Positions 39,601-53,148 of a DNA stretch of 64,000 nt are shown here, in pieces (position 1 is the first letter of the stretch; every line of letters starts with the position of its first letter). A model generated the notes under the pieces. It was not told the DNA's origin. It did no database searches and worked only from the letters and a program-made list of their open reading frames with translations. The translations under genes and the position numbers were made by a program. Source of the stretch: Rotaria sordida (taxonomy: Eukaryota > Rotifera > Eurotatoria > Philodinida > Philodinidae); assembly GCA_905250125.1 (NCBI GenBank), contig CAJNOL010000551.1, forward strand, positions 60,392 through 124,391, in the 5' to 3' direction.

Positions 39601-42600
39601 TAATGGAGTCACAACGGCTCCAATTTTTGCTCCCGCTTCTCCGAGATGCTATGTTCAATCCAATTGAATATTTTTTACGGCCACTATACACTATTTGAAA
39701 TGGGTATCTTTTTATTTTTTGTACTTTGAATAAAAAGCCAAAACATCGAAGGTATCCTAAAAAACGCATGCTTTGTTGAATAGACTTTTATTTTGTAAGA
39801 GCTACCAAAAATCAACAGAACAATATTGTTTCAAACAAAAAATAATACTCATTCTAAAGAGGGTATAGTATATGTGAAAAAAGTTTCAGCTCAATTGGGC
39901 GTACTAGATGGGAGAAACGGAGATATTTCTGCATTATTTTGTTCATGAAAAAGTTGGTTTGAGAAAAATGCGAAACAATATACAATTTTCGCTATTTTCG
40001 TTACATAACTTAGATTTTTTAATACTTAAAAAAAATTTTTGGATTCCAAAATGTATTCAGTAGATAGATATGAATCCAGACTGTACCATGAACTCAAAAA
40101 AAATTGCGTGACGTAAGCGGGCGGAGCAGCCTTAAACCTTTATTTTTTTATCTTTTAGGTATCAACATTAAATGAAATTCGAGAACTTTTTCATCAAATT
40201 GTTTTAACTACATATGAACGAGCATTATATTTAAAATGTCTTAATAATGAATTAACTATACCAGCTTCACTTATTACTATTCTTAAAGATAAAGGATTAA
40301 TTACTGAAAGTATTTAATTTAAATGTTAAAAAAATCGAAATTTTAACTTTTATAAATTTGGTTTTCTTTTTGGGATATTTTAGAAGCATTAGTTAATGAT
40401 CTTGTTCATGTTACTGGAACAGAAGAAACAAATTTATCTCGTCGTCCATCACGAATGAGTGCTGGTATTGGTGGTAATACTGAAGAAGTTAAATCAGTTA
40501 AGTTTGCATCATCATCATCACCAACAACATCATCTTCTCGAAACAAAACAGAGTCATCTACATTAATTGGTCTTACTGGTGGACATTCAGAAGATTTAGA
40601 TACAATTTCAATAATACGATCTCTTCTTCAGTATGTTATTCAAAAATAATAAAATAAAATATCAGCAAAAAAAAAACAAACTTTCTTTTTTTATTAGTCA
40701 AGAAGAACTACCAGATTCTGATGAAATTGTTGAACCAGGTGTACCTGCTGCTATAGGTTTGTATTTAATCTAATTAATTGAATAATGAAAAATAATATAC
40801 AAAACTGACTTGAAACAATTAATATCCTATAGTAAAATTTTAAAAAAGAATCCTAGTATAGTTTCAATGCAAAATCATTCAAGGAAATGTATATATCTAA
40901 CTGAATTCTAGGTTGTCTGTCTCTTCTCTAGATGTGACAGTCTCGAGTATATTGATCAGAGCTGTTAACAGGCTACTTTTTTCCGGCCTGGCCTGGAAGG
41001 TAAAACTAGGCTGACTGATGTTTCTGTCTTTTTTAAATTCATTAGGTTCTATAATCTTATTATAATGTATTATTCCAGTTTCAGTTATATACTTAATTTA
41101 TTTTTATGAAGATAGTATAATGACAAGTTCTTGCACCAAATAATGAATTAAAACAAAGAGATAAGTCATCAAAAGTATCTCTTATACAGAAAAAGATTCA
41201 ATCTATTGAAATGTTTTTGAATATATATCAGCACTATTTCACATAATCAGGTAAATTTAATTATGATAGAGAAACAACATATGTTCAAGCGTACAACGAA
41301 GGAGCAAAAGGGTATGTATGTGATTGTAGGTGTGAGGGTGGGTGATTACGTATGAAGCGATGACCCACACTCATACTCTCACAAAAACATGAGCTTCTAG
41401 CACCATCTTATGCTTCAAATTATACCAGGAAAAAGAATTTGACGTCACACACAGGCCAACAACTTTGGTTTGGGCTGACCTGTTAGTCTAATTCACGATT
41501 ATACGGACGGAGCAGGCCAGGTTAAAATATCAAAATTTAATTTGGCTTTATGGTCTGCCAGGCGTCTACTAGGCAACAGATCAGACTAATAGATCTGGTA
41601 CTGATCACTGACCATATCATGTATACGAAAAGTTTTGCAACATTCTTTCTATGCAATTGTGTATATTTATGAAGTATTTTAAATACACATTCTCGAGATG
41701 AGATAGCATGCTATATTTTGACAATAGCGAAACTTCCTTCATTGATTACTCGTTTTCTAACGGACATCCTAGAAATATCATTGATGGATAGATCAAGTTC
41801 ATTTTTGTAAAGTGTTATGAAAAATTGTAGTGTCCCTTTGTTTGATGGTCGGATATTACTGAACAAAACGGTTAAGCTAAAAGAAGGATTCGAATTCTGT
41901 ATTGACAGCCATTTTTAATGGAGAAACTGAGATAAGCTATCGTCATCACATACATATAGGTTATGATAAAATACATACAAACACTGATGAAAGAGCATTT
42001 TGCAGGTACTCGAATCAGAAGTATGAAGTTTTTTGTGTGACTGTTCATAACTTGAAAAGTTTATATTCTGTTGTTATTAATAATGGTACGTAGAAGTTTG
42101 TAGAGAATCGAATGCTGCATCTTCTGAGAGGAAACTTTGGATGATATATTATTATCTCAGCTCGAGTATGTGCCAAAAAAAGAATGTTGCAAAACTTTTA
42201 GTACACCTATTTAGTACTAAACATTAAGGTTCCTTGATACTAATTTCCCTTGATTATAATTTATAAACGTCTAAATTATAGATGGAGTAGCACTCAAAAT
42301 TGATCATACGCTAAACTAACGGTCTTGTCTTTCTAATATTTCAAGCTGGTTTCACCATATAAAATTGTGATTGTCGTCAAAATGTAGTTTCATTTTCATA
42401 GTTTATCTGTTCAAAATAGCAGCTATCTATGTCATATATTTGCTATACTAGAGTCGAAAGACTGAAGATGATGTCCTTTGATGTTGTTCACTTACATAAA
42501 AATGGATGGATATTGTACTTCACATTTTATTCTTTTCAATAGAAAGATTTATTTTAGAAATATTTCAATAAAAAATTCAGTTTCATCTCAGTCAAAATAT

Positions 42601-45600
42601 TTTCAATATTTATTTTCTTGTTCAAAAAGTTGAAATACGAAAATCGTAGTCACGCAGTAAGTGTAATCAATTTCGAGTAAAATCAAAGTGCATCATCTTT
42701 TGTATTTCTAGTCTAGTAACGACATAGAGATATTAGAAAAACAAGAGTATTGATTAGGTACATGATCAATGTTGAGTGTCACCATAATTCGGATTTTCGA
42801 TATCTTGTTAAAACATAAAAAGGAAAATCAAAATTTCGGCCCGATCTGAAATGCCTCTCGTTAATTCTCATCAAAAGCATTATTTATATCAATTATTAGT
42901 ACACTCTATAATGCTTAGCAATGTTCATTTTCATTAAAAAGTACTCAATAGCAGCATGCATTTAAATCAAACAACAGTTCTAGAGTTCTATTCAATAAGA
43001 TGCCGTCGAAAAAGTGACAATATTTATTAATAAACATTGATTAGTTAAAGGTGGATTAGAGAAGCATCACTTAATAGTACTTTAAGCACTCAATTTTTTA
43101 CGTGGGTATTTATTGCATATAAGTAATAATTGTCTCAAAATCCCACACCACTTCTTATAGGACAAAAGCAGAATACTCAGGACTATGTCATCGTACTGAA
43201 TACTACGTTTTATTTAAAATACATGCCGCTAAGCACAACAGAGTGTACCAACTGTTTATAAAATTTTTGGGTTTTAGAGAAGTTAATGAGATGAATTTGA
43301 GCCCAGACTGAAAGTTCTGTATGACGGGTGGTCTGGGTTGAAAAGTCACCGGAATTTCGTACCGAGTCGCAATTCATGTAACCCCATATAATTACTAATA
43401 CAATTGGCTTACATTGATGATTAAAGCTAATAATATAAAGAAAAGTAACAGAGTTAATATCCGTGCACTAGTGTTCCAATAAACTTCAGTATCGATAATA
43501 TTAATATCAGTAGTTCTATGTTAACACCAAAGTTAATAATACGGAGATTCTCATTCTTGATTTCTTGAATATGTTAAAATACGTATTATGATTTTTAGAA
43601 CTGAACACACGTCCAATTGTTTCTGATTCTCCAACACCATCATCACATGGAAAAAAATCCAAACAAAATGATAAAAGTCAAAGTTTATCAAATAAAGAGT
43701 AAAAGTCTATTTATATTTTTAATTATATAAGAATAAAATTGTAAAGAAATTCTATTAATAGATCATCAAGTGATGAAACAAGACCAGCTACTCGACGTGA
43801 TCGTCCAATTCGTGCTAGAACACGTGATGAAATCTATAATCTTTATTGTACATTTGGTGAAAAAAAACATACTGGTCAAGATTTCTTATCTAAAATATTA
43901 AATATTCTACGAGAATCAACTGAAGGTTTATTTACACATTCTGAAGTAAATTTCATAAAATTATCTTTATTATTAATATTTATCTGTGGTTTTTTCAATC
44001 AGATATTTTATAGAGATAAAGGTGTTCGTCCTGTAACACGTCCTCAAGCATTACGTGAAAAATTTGATGAATTTGCACAAGTGATGATAGAAAAGCTTAA
44101 AAATTATGAAGAACAATGTCGTTCTTATCATGAAAATTCAATAAATGGTATAAAGAAGTTATTTTGTTCTTACAAAAAAAGATTTTTTTTTTGTAGAATT
44201 TCGTAACGTACTTGAATTATTTGAACGTACATCAACTTTAATGGCTAAAATTGAATTTAATGAACAATTATTTCAAGCTGAAGAAATTCTTTTTAATTGT
44301 AAACAACAATTTGATATGACATTAAATAAAGAATTAAATGAATCTAATAATGAAAAACAAATAAATTTTCAACAACTTCGTCCAACATTTGGAGATCCAG
44401 CAAAAAAAAATCATTTACAAACGATTGATAATCAAGAAAAATTACGTCAAGATAATGTACAAAAAATATGTAATGAACTTCGAGCAAATACAATTGTAAA
44501 TAATGATTTCATAAAATTAAATTTATAACAAAGAAAATCTTTTTGTTTTATTTTCAGAAAAATATTCAAATAAATTCACAAGAAACAATTAATTCATTAG
44601 CAACAAATGCTGAACGTTTATTAATTCTTTTTGATGAAATATTAACAGCTGATGAAATAACACGAACAAGTATAATGAGAAAAACAATGAATGCCGAGAG
44701 AACATTTGCATATGTCAAATTGCCTTTCAGTCGGCACTACATACAGTAGTAAACAAAAGTTTCTCATCGTCCCCCCTCTTGTATCTCGACTATCATACAC
44801 GCTATAGATCAGAAAAGTTCTGGTTATCTACCGTATTAATTTCATCGAAGTTTATCAATCCTTCTTAGAATTGTAGCCATTTTTACAGGACCGTTTGGGA
44901 GGAAGCAAAACTATCTGCTAGCCTTTGAAGACCATAACTTAGTAATAGTAGTTTAGTGAATCGATCTAAAATGTGTGCATAAGCTTTATTTGTAGTGGTG
45001 CATTATTACCTACAAATTTCATGAAAATAAAATCCCATCGGATTAATCATCATGTTGATACAGAGAACTCAAAGATATGCAGAAACAACAATCTTCGATT
45101 AAATTACCCGATCTTTCGATTAAAAAAAAGAGCATACACTGAACTCTACTTGCATGCTAAACTATCAAGAATTAGTAATGTACTTTTAGACAAAAAGCTT
45201 GAAGTAAAGATAGACGCCCTTCATCATAATGTTCGTTGTATTGATGCACTAGGGGCGACAAATTTTTAAAACTCCAGCATGTACAGGTAGCCGAGATACG
45301 GAAGAAGTGGAAAAATTTTGTTCACTATTGGAGACCCTAAGATGACCGGACAATTCGACGCAGGAATATTTGTTGCGCGTGTGTGGATGTGGATGTTGGT
45401 GTGAGTGAGGATCTTTTGTGTACTCCTATTGGCACACTCACCTATATTCGATGCTTCTTCAGGATACATTAGAGTTAGTATGTTATGAGACGAATTGTCC
45501 TAGTACCGATTCTAATGACTTATGAATACCCTGAGAACAATTCGAGCTCTTAATTGATCACTGTCGAGATACTACGTTTTTACGATATTTTTTTCGCACT

Positions 45601-46659
45601 ATGCTGTGCTTCTTCTCAGGAACATCCGAACCATTGCATTTCAAATTTTGACTTGAAGTTTTCCACAGACTCAACTCTTAACAAAAATAATGTATTGTGA
45701 AAGTTTCAGATCTTTGGCTGACTCCTATTCTAAGATATGGTGATGGTAAAAACATGCCTTTTTTTAGTATCGCTCATATACAACGATAGATTTCGATTTT
45801 CTTATTTCAGAATATGAGTAATCAAATTGATCTGGAACTTTCACAATAAACTATTTTCGTTAAGAGTTGTGTCTGTGAAAAACTTCAAGTCGAAATTTGA
45901 AATGCGGTGGTCCGGATATTCATGAGAGAAAGCACAGCAGAGTGCAAAGAAATATCGTAAAAATACGGTACTTCAACAGCAATAAACTAAGCATCTGATG
46001 TCTTCTCAGGATATTCATAATTCATATAGTGCTGAATCAAAAGTAATTTGACACTTACAAACATTTCTTCGTAAGAATAATTCATCTATCGAAAATTTTT
46101 ATACTTTTAGAATTACCTAAAGTCAAACAATCGCTGTCGGAATTATTAAGACGTCAACAAACTGGAGGACCTTTAGAAGATTCTGAACCAACTCCATTAA
46201 TTGAACGTAAACAAGGTCATTGGCCAGGTATATTGAAATATTCTTTTTTTTTCTAACATGAATAGTTAAATATATATATTTCTTTAGGTTTACCATTACT
46301 TGATGATCAATTAAATCCACGACGTGACTCTACAAAATCAAAAAAACGTTCATCAATAGCTACTCAACGACAAACAACATCAGCTTCGATTGTTACACAA
46401 AAAACAACATTACCACAAATTGAAACAATAAAACAAAGAGATCAAGTTTATCAAGTTAGAATTTAGTTCTTGTTTTATTTTTTTAACTATTAATATGTTG
46501 TTCTTTTTTAATTATTTATTATAGAGATATAAAGAAATATTAATTCAAATATTAGCTGACGTTGAAGGAGAATGTTCAGCAGTATTAGCCGAACTTGATC
46601 GCGATCGATCATATTGGAAATCATCAATTGAAAAATTACAACAATTAAGAACAAATTAA
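30691..46659 (+). CDS. CCDC180: CCDC180 coiled-coil protein, 30 exons, 1568 aa
   Basis: Exons: 30691-30768, 30840-30951, 32162-32180, 32283-32380, 32430-32569, 32624-32690, 32754-32926, 32991-33086, 33155-33318, 33377-33496, 33546-33714, 33775-33900, 35030-35203, 35275-35390, 35458-35931, 36002-36177, 38327-38654, 38723-38899, 38982-39165, 40159-40309, 40384-40630, 40698-40756, 43599-43698, 43762-43945, 44003-44147, 44197-44495, 44558-44669, 46111-46227, 46288-46454, 46525-46659. All phases agree, 4707 nt in total (human protein about 1.7 kaa). Diagnostic stretches are LPNNKVYRQLFEAQVQL at the N-terminus, HLHEPRRVRIETDIHNVRA (exon 16) and FSEGGNFSRDEIEIYRKKLE (exon 18). The protein is almost all charged helix with Q/N/S linkers (exons 15 and 21). 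Family role is thought to be ciliary/axonemal. The 19-nt third exon is required for frame and is the least certain. An AATAAA lies at 46814-46819. Confidence 0.93.
34266..34643. mobile_element. MITE-like element in CCDC180 intron 12
   Basis: About 378 bp bounded by 30-bp inverted ends: GATATCTGTAAAAACTGCGG at the left and the complement of a right end reading GCATCTATAAAAACTGTGG, followed by GACAC in both. The interior repeats the GGACAC and AATTGTAAAA words. No ORF. Confidence 0.6.
36969..37636. mobile_element. Foldback family F1, copy in CCDC180 intron 16
   Basis: About 670-bp imperfect palindrome. The arms contain GGAAAGCCTTCCAAGTGTTC and, complemented, GGAAAGTCCTTCAATTGCTT; inner blocks include ATGAATAC, ATTGCTACGG and a TTGAAACTTT segment. 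Copies of the same family lie at 45.5 and 47.4 kb. Confidence 0.75.
39190..40005 (+). repeat. Dispersed repeat, copy 2, in CCDC180 intron 19
   Basis: Second copy of the family at 462-968, in opposite orientation. A shorter related piece (the word GAGTAGAGCAAAA and flanks) also occurs near 5.87-5.96 kb in ST7 intron 8. It makes up most of the 993-nt intron 19. Confidence 0.75.
41326..41382. repeat. G-rich hairpin, copy 3, in CCDC180 intron 22
   Basis: GTAGGTGTGAGGGTGGGTGA on the left, GACCCACACTCATACTCTCA on the right, with a short loop. Confidence 0.6.
45377..45442. repeat. G-rich hairpin, copy 4, in CCDC180 intron 27
   Basis: GCGTGTGTGGATGTGGATGT and GTGTGAGTGAGG on the left, GGCACACTCACC on the right. 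Confidence 0.55.
45484..46056. mobile_element. Foldback family F1, copy in CCDC180 intron 27
   Basis: About 570-bp palindrome. Paired blocks include GACTTATGAATACC with its complement near 46.02 kb, TTACGATATTT, and the ACTTGAAGTTTTCCACAGAC block. Sequence and block order resemble the copies at 37 and 47.4 kb. Confidence 0.7.
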
Positions 46660-46813
46660 AAAGAAATTTTTTTTTTATAGTGAGAAAGGTCAAAAAACAA
46701 AATTTTTTATTTTTCATCCGTTTTCTATTTGAATAGAATTGACATACTGACATTGATATAAATTAAATATTTATTTTTCATACATATTTATGTATTAATA
46801 CTCATAAGATGTG

Positions 46814-46819
46814 AATAAA
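46814..46819 (+). terminator. Polyadenylation signal for CCDC180
   Basis: Canonical AATAAA 155 nt after the stop codon of the CCDC180 homolog, in the expected position for a short 3' UTR. Chance AATAAA hits are common in DNA this AT-rich. Confidence 0.4.
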
Positions 46820-47423
46820 AAAAACCCAAGAATTATAATATAAAATTTCTTTTCTTCTCTAATCTAATCCATTCATATATTCGAATGTGATGAAAACTCT
46901 TAAAAAAGAGCATTTACTTTCTTCAACGACCGTTGAACAATTATCTTAAACTTAGAACAAGAGGTGTACAATTACAGCATTCTTCATTAGTTATAATGAT
47001 CATTACTGATCAATTTATTGATACAGCAGCAAGTGTGTTGGTAGCAATCGTTTTCTATCTAATGAGCGATTTATTTTTAGTATTGAAAAAAAGAAACAAA
47101 TGTTAAACGTGATTGAAACATGTCAATAATCCGTTTCTTTTGTTCCGAATATTCATGTCAAAATAGGTTTTTCTTGCACAATCGGATTATCAATTGTTTG
47201 ACAATTCACAACTTGGTCCATCATATAAACATATGCTATATCATTTTTATTATTTAATAAAAAAAATGAATCTGAAATAGTTTCTGATCATTACAAACGA
47301 TCAATCGATTTTCTTTTGCAACTATCGATAACGATATGAACTTCCGTTCTTATTTGAAGCTATGACTATTTTTCAACGACATTTTATGTTCATTCATGTA
47401 ACTATAGATGAAATATTTAACTA

Positions 47424-48000
47424 ACAAGGAAAGTCTTCCAACTTTTCAATCACTTTTGAGTCAAGACTACGCGTATCATGTAGACCCAAATGAACTATGA
47501 ATATTCTGAAATGAGTTCGTTCTCTGAGCTTATTAGTGCAGAAATACTGCACTTTTACGGTATTCTTTTTTAATGAGTGCCGTGATAACAAAACAACTGA
47601 TTTTTACATTTTGACTTGAAACTTTGCATAGAGATAGCCCTTAATGAGAATGGTTTCTTTCATAAATATTTCAATTCTTGTCACTGTTTCTATTCTAAGA
47701 TATTACAACTATAATAAAAGCGTGTCTTTTATATCGCTTATATAAACTAGCAGATTTGATGTTCTTATATCAGCGTAGAAGCACATCAAAATACTTGAAA
47801 CTTTCAGAATAAACTATTCTCATTAAGATCTTTCTCTATGGAAAGTTTCATTTCGAAAATCAAAAATCAGGTTTTCTCATGTTTCTGAGGAACCCATGGT
47901 ATTCATTTTAGAAAATACGGCAAAAGTGTAGTATCTTCATAGCAATACGCTAAGGACATGAACTCTTTCGAGAGTATTCATAGCTCATTTATAATTTATT
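47424..48000. mobile_element. Foldback family F1, intergenic copy
   Basis: Third copy, between CCDC180 and CPT1. The left arm starts GGAAAGTCTTCCAACTTTTC and contains TTTTGAGTCAAGACTA like the 37-kb copy; the right arm ends near GAGAGTATTCATAGCTCA and is shortened. No ORF. Confidence 0.75.
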
Positions 48001-49754
48001 TAACAACTTTAAATAATGATTAAATCAAAAACTGACCGATTGACTAATAGACAAATAACATTCATTTTAAAAAAACCGATTAATTCATTAGAAGCGACTT
48101 GTTGAATTATGTTGTATGATGACATAATTTATCACTTAGGTGGTTAGTCGAAAATTATGATGTTATATTAATTTTTATTGGTTATGGAGCAAAGAAAATG
48201 TTTAACAATATTTTCATTTGATCTATTTCTAGTCTTATTTTTCGCATTCGATCATCATGAATCGACATTTTTATTATATTGATGATAATTGTTATAACCT
48301 CGGCTTCTAGAATCGAAGGCAGCTCACAAAAAAGATTTCACAAGACGTAATAGAAGATCATGGGTTTTCCAAAAGTCTTTTTTCGTAAAGCCCATTGATT
48401 TTTTTGCGGTTTTAACACCTAAAAACTCGGATTTTGAGTAAAAGTGATTTATTATAATAAAAATGACCACTTTTTCTAATAAAAAAAGTGTACTTCCTAG
48501 TAAAAATCCTGGTTTTCTGACGCTTAATTGCTAAAAGCGCTTATCTTGCAATAGAAAGCTATTTTTAGAGGAGCTATGTGTATTTCCATAACAGAAGATC
48601 ATGAGCTTGTATTCTAATGGTGGGAAGGAAGGGGAAGATTATGGTGTCTAAGTGCATACTTGAAAATATCGGAAAAAAAACTCTATTTAATTCTTTTTTC
48701 GAAGTCATGAAAGATTGATACTTAGTGATACTTGACAAATTGATAATTATAATACAGAAATTTATTTGAATGATAAAGACGATATTTGATAATGATATTT
48801 TCAACGTTATGCATATTTATTAATAAGCTTCTTATATCAATAAAAATAAAGTTAATTAAATTTGTTATTTTCTTTTTCATTTAAAGAAATTAAAGTTCCA
48901 TGAGATTGAATGGATACTATACAATATTATTCTAAACTAGATTATGATTGTATGGTGAATCGATACGATTAGAAGTTGAACAAAAATTAAATCTAGATAT
49001 CAACAACTTATAGTAAAACAATTATTTTATTATCAATATCTTCTTTATTACATAACTGTTTTACATAGTTATTCAGATACATACATAGAAAAAGATTCTA
49101 TTGTTTTTATTTTAGATTATTTAGAATTATGGTCATAGTGAAAATGATATTTCACTCTCATAGGTTGATTAAATGGATATTATTCGAAATGTCTCTTCAT
49201 TATTAAAACTGATTACCAGCCAAAATAAATAAATAATGATAAGTTTTAATTTATATGCTTTTTTTTGGAATGATTTCAAAAACTTTCGAACAGAACAGAC
49301 TGAAGATCTGTTCAAGTCCATTTGTACATGCAACACAATAGATTAGCTTGGAACTATATTTAGTATTTGTCTGCGGATAATTGTAAAACAAATGAAAATT
49401 AAAATTTATGATAAAAGAAATAGATTCGAATATTAAAATAAAACTTAGCATTTCAAATTTAGTACAACGAAAGCTTCAATACCGACAGAAGATGTTGTCG
49501 TTTCGATAAAAAAATTACTACCTGTTTCTTCGAGCAAAAACTGAGTTGTTGTTCTTTCGAATGGGCTTTGAATTTTTGTTTTTTAGATTATGACCATCTT
49601 GCTTTCTTAATCATCATTCTAGTTTCGTTATTGTCTAACGAGGAAATATTTTCAAGTGATCTGTTCTATTTATCTCTATATTTTGCCAATATGCAGGATA
49701 TCACTAGACTAGTGTAACTTCTAAAGCTTTTCTATTCGTGCTTAGATTTGATTG

Positions 49755-50141
49755 AGATAGCAACTTTTCAGTAGATTCCTCTTACAAGAGTCTAGTATTC
49801 GAAAAAAAAATGCTTAGGAATTTCAACCGAAAACTTTGTACGCATGAAGTCTCGATTAGACTATCTCATATACAAAGTTTTATCAGTTTCGGATGTTGCA
49901 TTAATAAGATATAGATTTCTCAATATATCTATGCTTTTCTTTAAGTGCTGTGTAAGATAGGAATATACTGAGAAATCTATATCTTAGTAATGCATTATCC
50001 AAAATTGATGAAACTTAATATATGATATGATCTAATCACAGCATTCATGTGTACCAAAATTTCACATCGAAATTCTCAAATACATTTTTTTCCAAAAACT
50101 GGACTACTGCAGGAGGACTCTACTGAATAGTCGCTCTCTCG
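49755..50141. mobile_element. Foldback element, about 390 bp, intergenic
   Basis: Palindrome centred near 49948. AAGATATAGATTTCTCA (49909-49925) pairs with TGAGAAATCTATATCTTA, and AGTAGATTCCTCTTACAAGA pairs with the complement of TACTGCAGGAGGACTCTACT. No ORF. Confidence 0.7.
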
Positions 50142-53100
50142 ATTAAATCTACGCATATGCAGAAAACCTTTAAAGATTATGCTACTCTAATGATCTTCTC
50201 TATATCGGCAAAATATGAGGGGCAAATAGAGCGGATTACATGAAAATATTCTCTAATTAGTAATTTACTAAGGACCTATTTATAATCTTTCGAAAAATTC
50301 TACTGCAATGGCTTAACTAGATTATGATGTTAAAAGTAATAAAATTAATATGAGACGAAGTAAGTTTTTATCATCAGTCTATTAATGATAAGATTCTATC
50401 GATGGTCAATAACAATTTGATTATCATTATTTACTTTTTCAATACAAAAATTATATCGAATTATTAGTGTTTATAATTTTTTTAATGATTATCAAGTTTT
50501 CATATGCTCTTCTATGTATATATGTCAAATTTCTTTTAAAAATTCGTATCATATCGATTATTTAATATAAAAATTTATTTAGAAAAAAGACAAAAAGAAA
50601 CAAAATTTTGTCAATAAAATACGTATGACACTAAACAAGCGGCGATACCAATATGATTGGCCAAACACATTCTTCAAAACAAATTAGAAATAAATATTTA
50701 CAATTCTTTAAATAATTTACATTTAAAAAAGAAAAAAAGTAACATATCTCACCAATATTCTGCTGTCATCAATCACCAACATATATTGAGGCAGTTACGT
50801 ATAGGCATACTTGATAAGTCGACAAAATCATTGTCGCAGACCATGCTGATTATAAAGTTTAATTTTTAGAAATTGCTTTGTTGTGTACTAGAACGTATTA
50901 TTCGACATTTGTCGAAGGTCATGTATTATAGAACTAGGACTACAACCACTACAATACATCCAGCGTATCAAGACGATTGCGATTATAATGGATGATAATA
51001 TTCGTATGTAGCAAAAATCGATTAATCCACTAATATATTATGTACAATCAGGATGTTTGAAGTAACATTTGACTTAATTCATATATATTTCAATTATGTG
51101 ATGAGAAGAAAAGAAATTGCTCTTTATTGTTTCGGCTTGAATGATTGAAGAATAAAAATAACGCTCAATGATTAATATGCTGCATCAAAACAAAAATTTA
51201 TGTTCTGGTATAATAATGGAAAATGGTCATGATACCACGCTGGTGATATTGTATATAATCATTTATGTAAAAAGAAAAAAATGGCTGCAATTATAAATTA
51301 TCTATACATTACGAAAAATAAATGTTAGTAGTAATGAAAAGAAAGAATGAATTGATATATCTTTTTTCTTTGTTTTAACAACGAAGATAGATGAAAAGAA
51401 AACGACTCTTATTTTGCTTATGAAACTTATCAATAGATTTGGTACAATGTGTACACACGCATGTCTAATCATGACAAAACGATAAAAATAAAAACAACGA
51501 TAATTTTTCACCTGTCTCTTTCATATTATAATGATAGAAGAAAGAAAAAGAGTATTAACATCAAGGTGTATCGTTCATCATTTATATTTTATCGTGCAAA
51601 ATCCCATTATCATTGTATTCATTATGTGACAGTTATAAATTTCTTGTGATTTTCGTTAATGTTAAATGCACCCAGTTAATAAGACAATAGAATATGAGCA
51701 AAGTAATCACATTGAAAAAGATGGTCTTCCCTTGTTGCTTTTTTAATTCAATGGAATAGCAATGAAAATAATTTTAGATAAAGAGATTAGAGTTTCATGA
51801 GATAACATTTTTGGTATATTTTGACTTTTAAAAATTTATAAAAGATTATTCGTATAGGCAAATATTACCTAAAACAGTTCAATATCTATAAAACGCATAG
51901 ATCCAATTTATTCATTTTTATTATTAAAATTCTTTGAAATTCGTTAACATAAGATTATTTTTATCAATTCATATTGTCTGTCTACCATTTGAAATTGTTA
52001 TTATGCCTATTTTTGTTGATATTATTCTCAGAATTATTTTTTTACTATACATAAAATGATAAACAAATTATCTTTTGAGTATATTATATATTGATAATTT
52101 ACAATATTTTGCTAGTAATAAGTTAAAAACAGATAGACAGCTTGTCTGTAGTAATTTTACCAACTTATTCAAAAATCAACAGATATTAACTTAACATTTA
52201 TCAATGTTAATAAATCATCAGAATTTATACTCATGAAAATATTTCGATTGTTATGATAATTTCTAGTGGTACTGTCCTAGTGAGTCGGACAGAATTGTAT
52301 CGATCAAATAATCATATTTAGATTAATAAATTGTTATTAAGAATTATCTCTATAATTTATCCACTATCTTATCCTCTTAAGAATATATTTCTTTATTTTA
52401 CGCACAGCATGATTTCCTTTCTAGATATTTGTTTTGTTATATATATATATGGTTATACAAGTTGTTTTGGATCTAAAATGTCTCCAATCCTTTTTTGCTT
52501 CCATAAGTAATTGTCCTTGTAAAAATGATCTTCTAAGTGAATGTCCTTAGTAAAAATGTCCTTGATCTTCGATTTTTATTTTTCAAATATCTTATTATTA
52601 AAACGTAGAGTGTGAGTGTAAATGGTCCACTTAACCTCCAGCTATGCTGTCAACACTAAAGAATTATATGATTAGTTCATCAAGAACCAAATTACATCGT
52701 AAGAATTATTACTTAAACTTTCGTTTCTTTTTTTTGTGGCAAATAAAAAATAGAATTAATCGATTATAATAAAATAAGTTACATAATTAAAATTATCATC
52801 AAGATAGTTTATATTTTACGCTTGACAAAATTTTTCTTAAGGATATCTACTCTAAAGAGTAGTTTAAATTATTTACTCACAAATTGATATATTTATATAT
52901 TTCTTTACTTTTGTATTTGTCGATTCATATTTTCAAAAGATTTTATTTGAAAAAAAATTGAAATATTAGTTAATTTTACTTGATTATTCTATGAGATATA
53001 TATTTAGAAAAGAAAATTGATCATAAGTAATTGTATATTCCATAAAGATACTATGGAAATATACTGAGAAGTCTAGGAATGATACATTTGCGGAATTATT

Positions 53101-53148
53101 CTATATGGTAAAATTGAAATAGACAAATTATTATTGCAACATAACTTT

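Larger units (their letters stand above)
46660..53148. other. Convergent intergenic region, CCDC180 to CPT1
   Basis: 6.5 kb between two converging 3' ends. It holds two foldbacks (47424-48000 and 49755-50141) and no supported gene; the remaining ORFs are short and low-complexity. Confidence 0.6.

Noticed and set aside
40955-41613. Possible inverted element marked by GGCCTGGCCTGG and GATCTGGTACTGATCACTG words
   Set aside because: Arms pair only weakly by eye and no clear ends could be set.
48574-48804. 76-aa minus-strand ORF in the convergent gap
   Set aside because: Ile/Leu/Phe-rich AT background translation with no motif or splice context.
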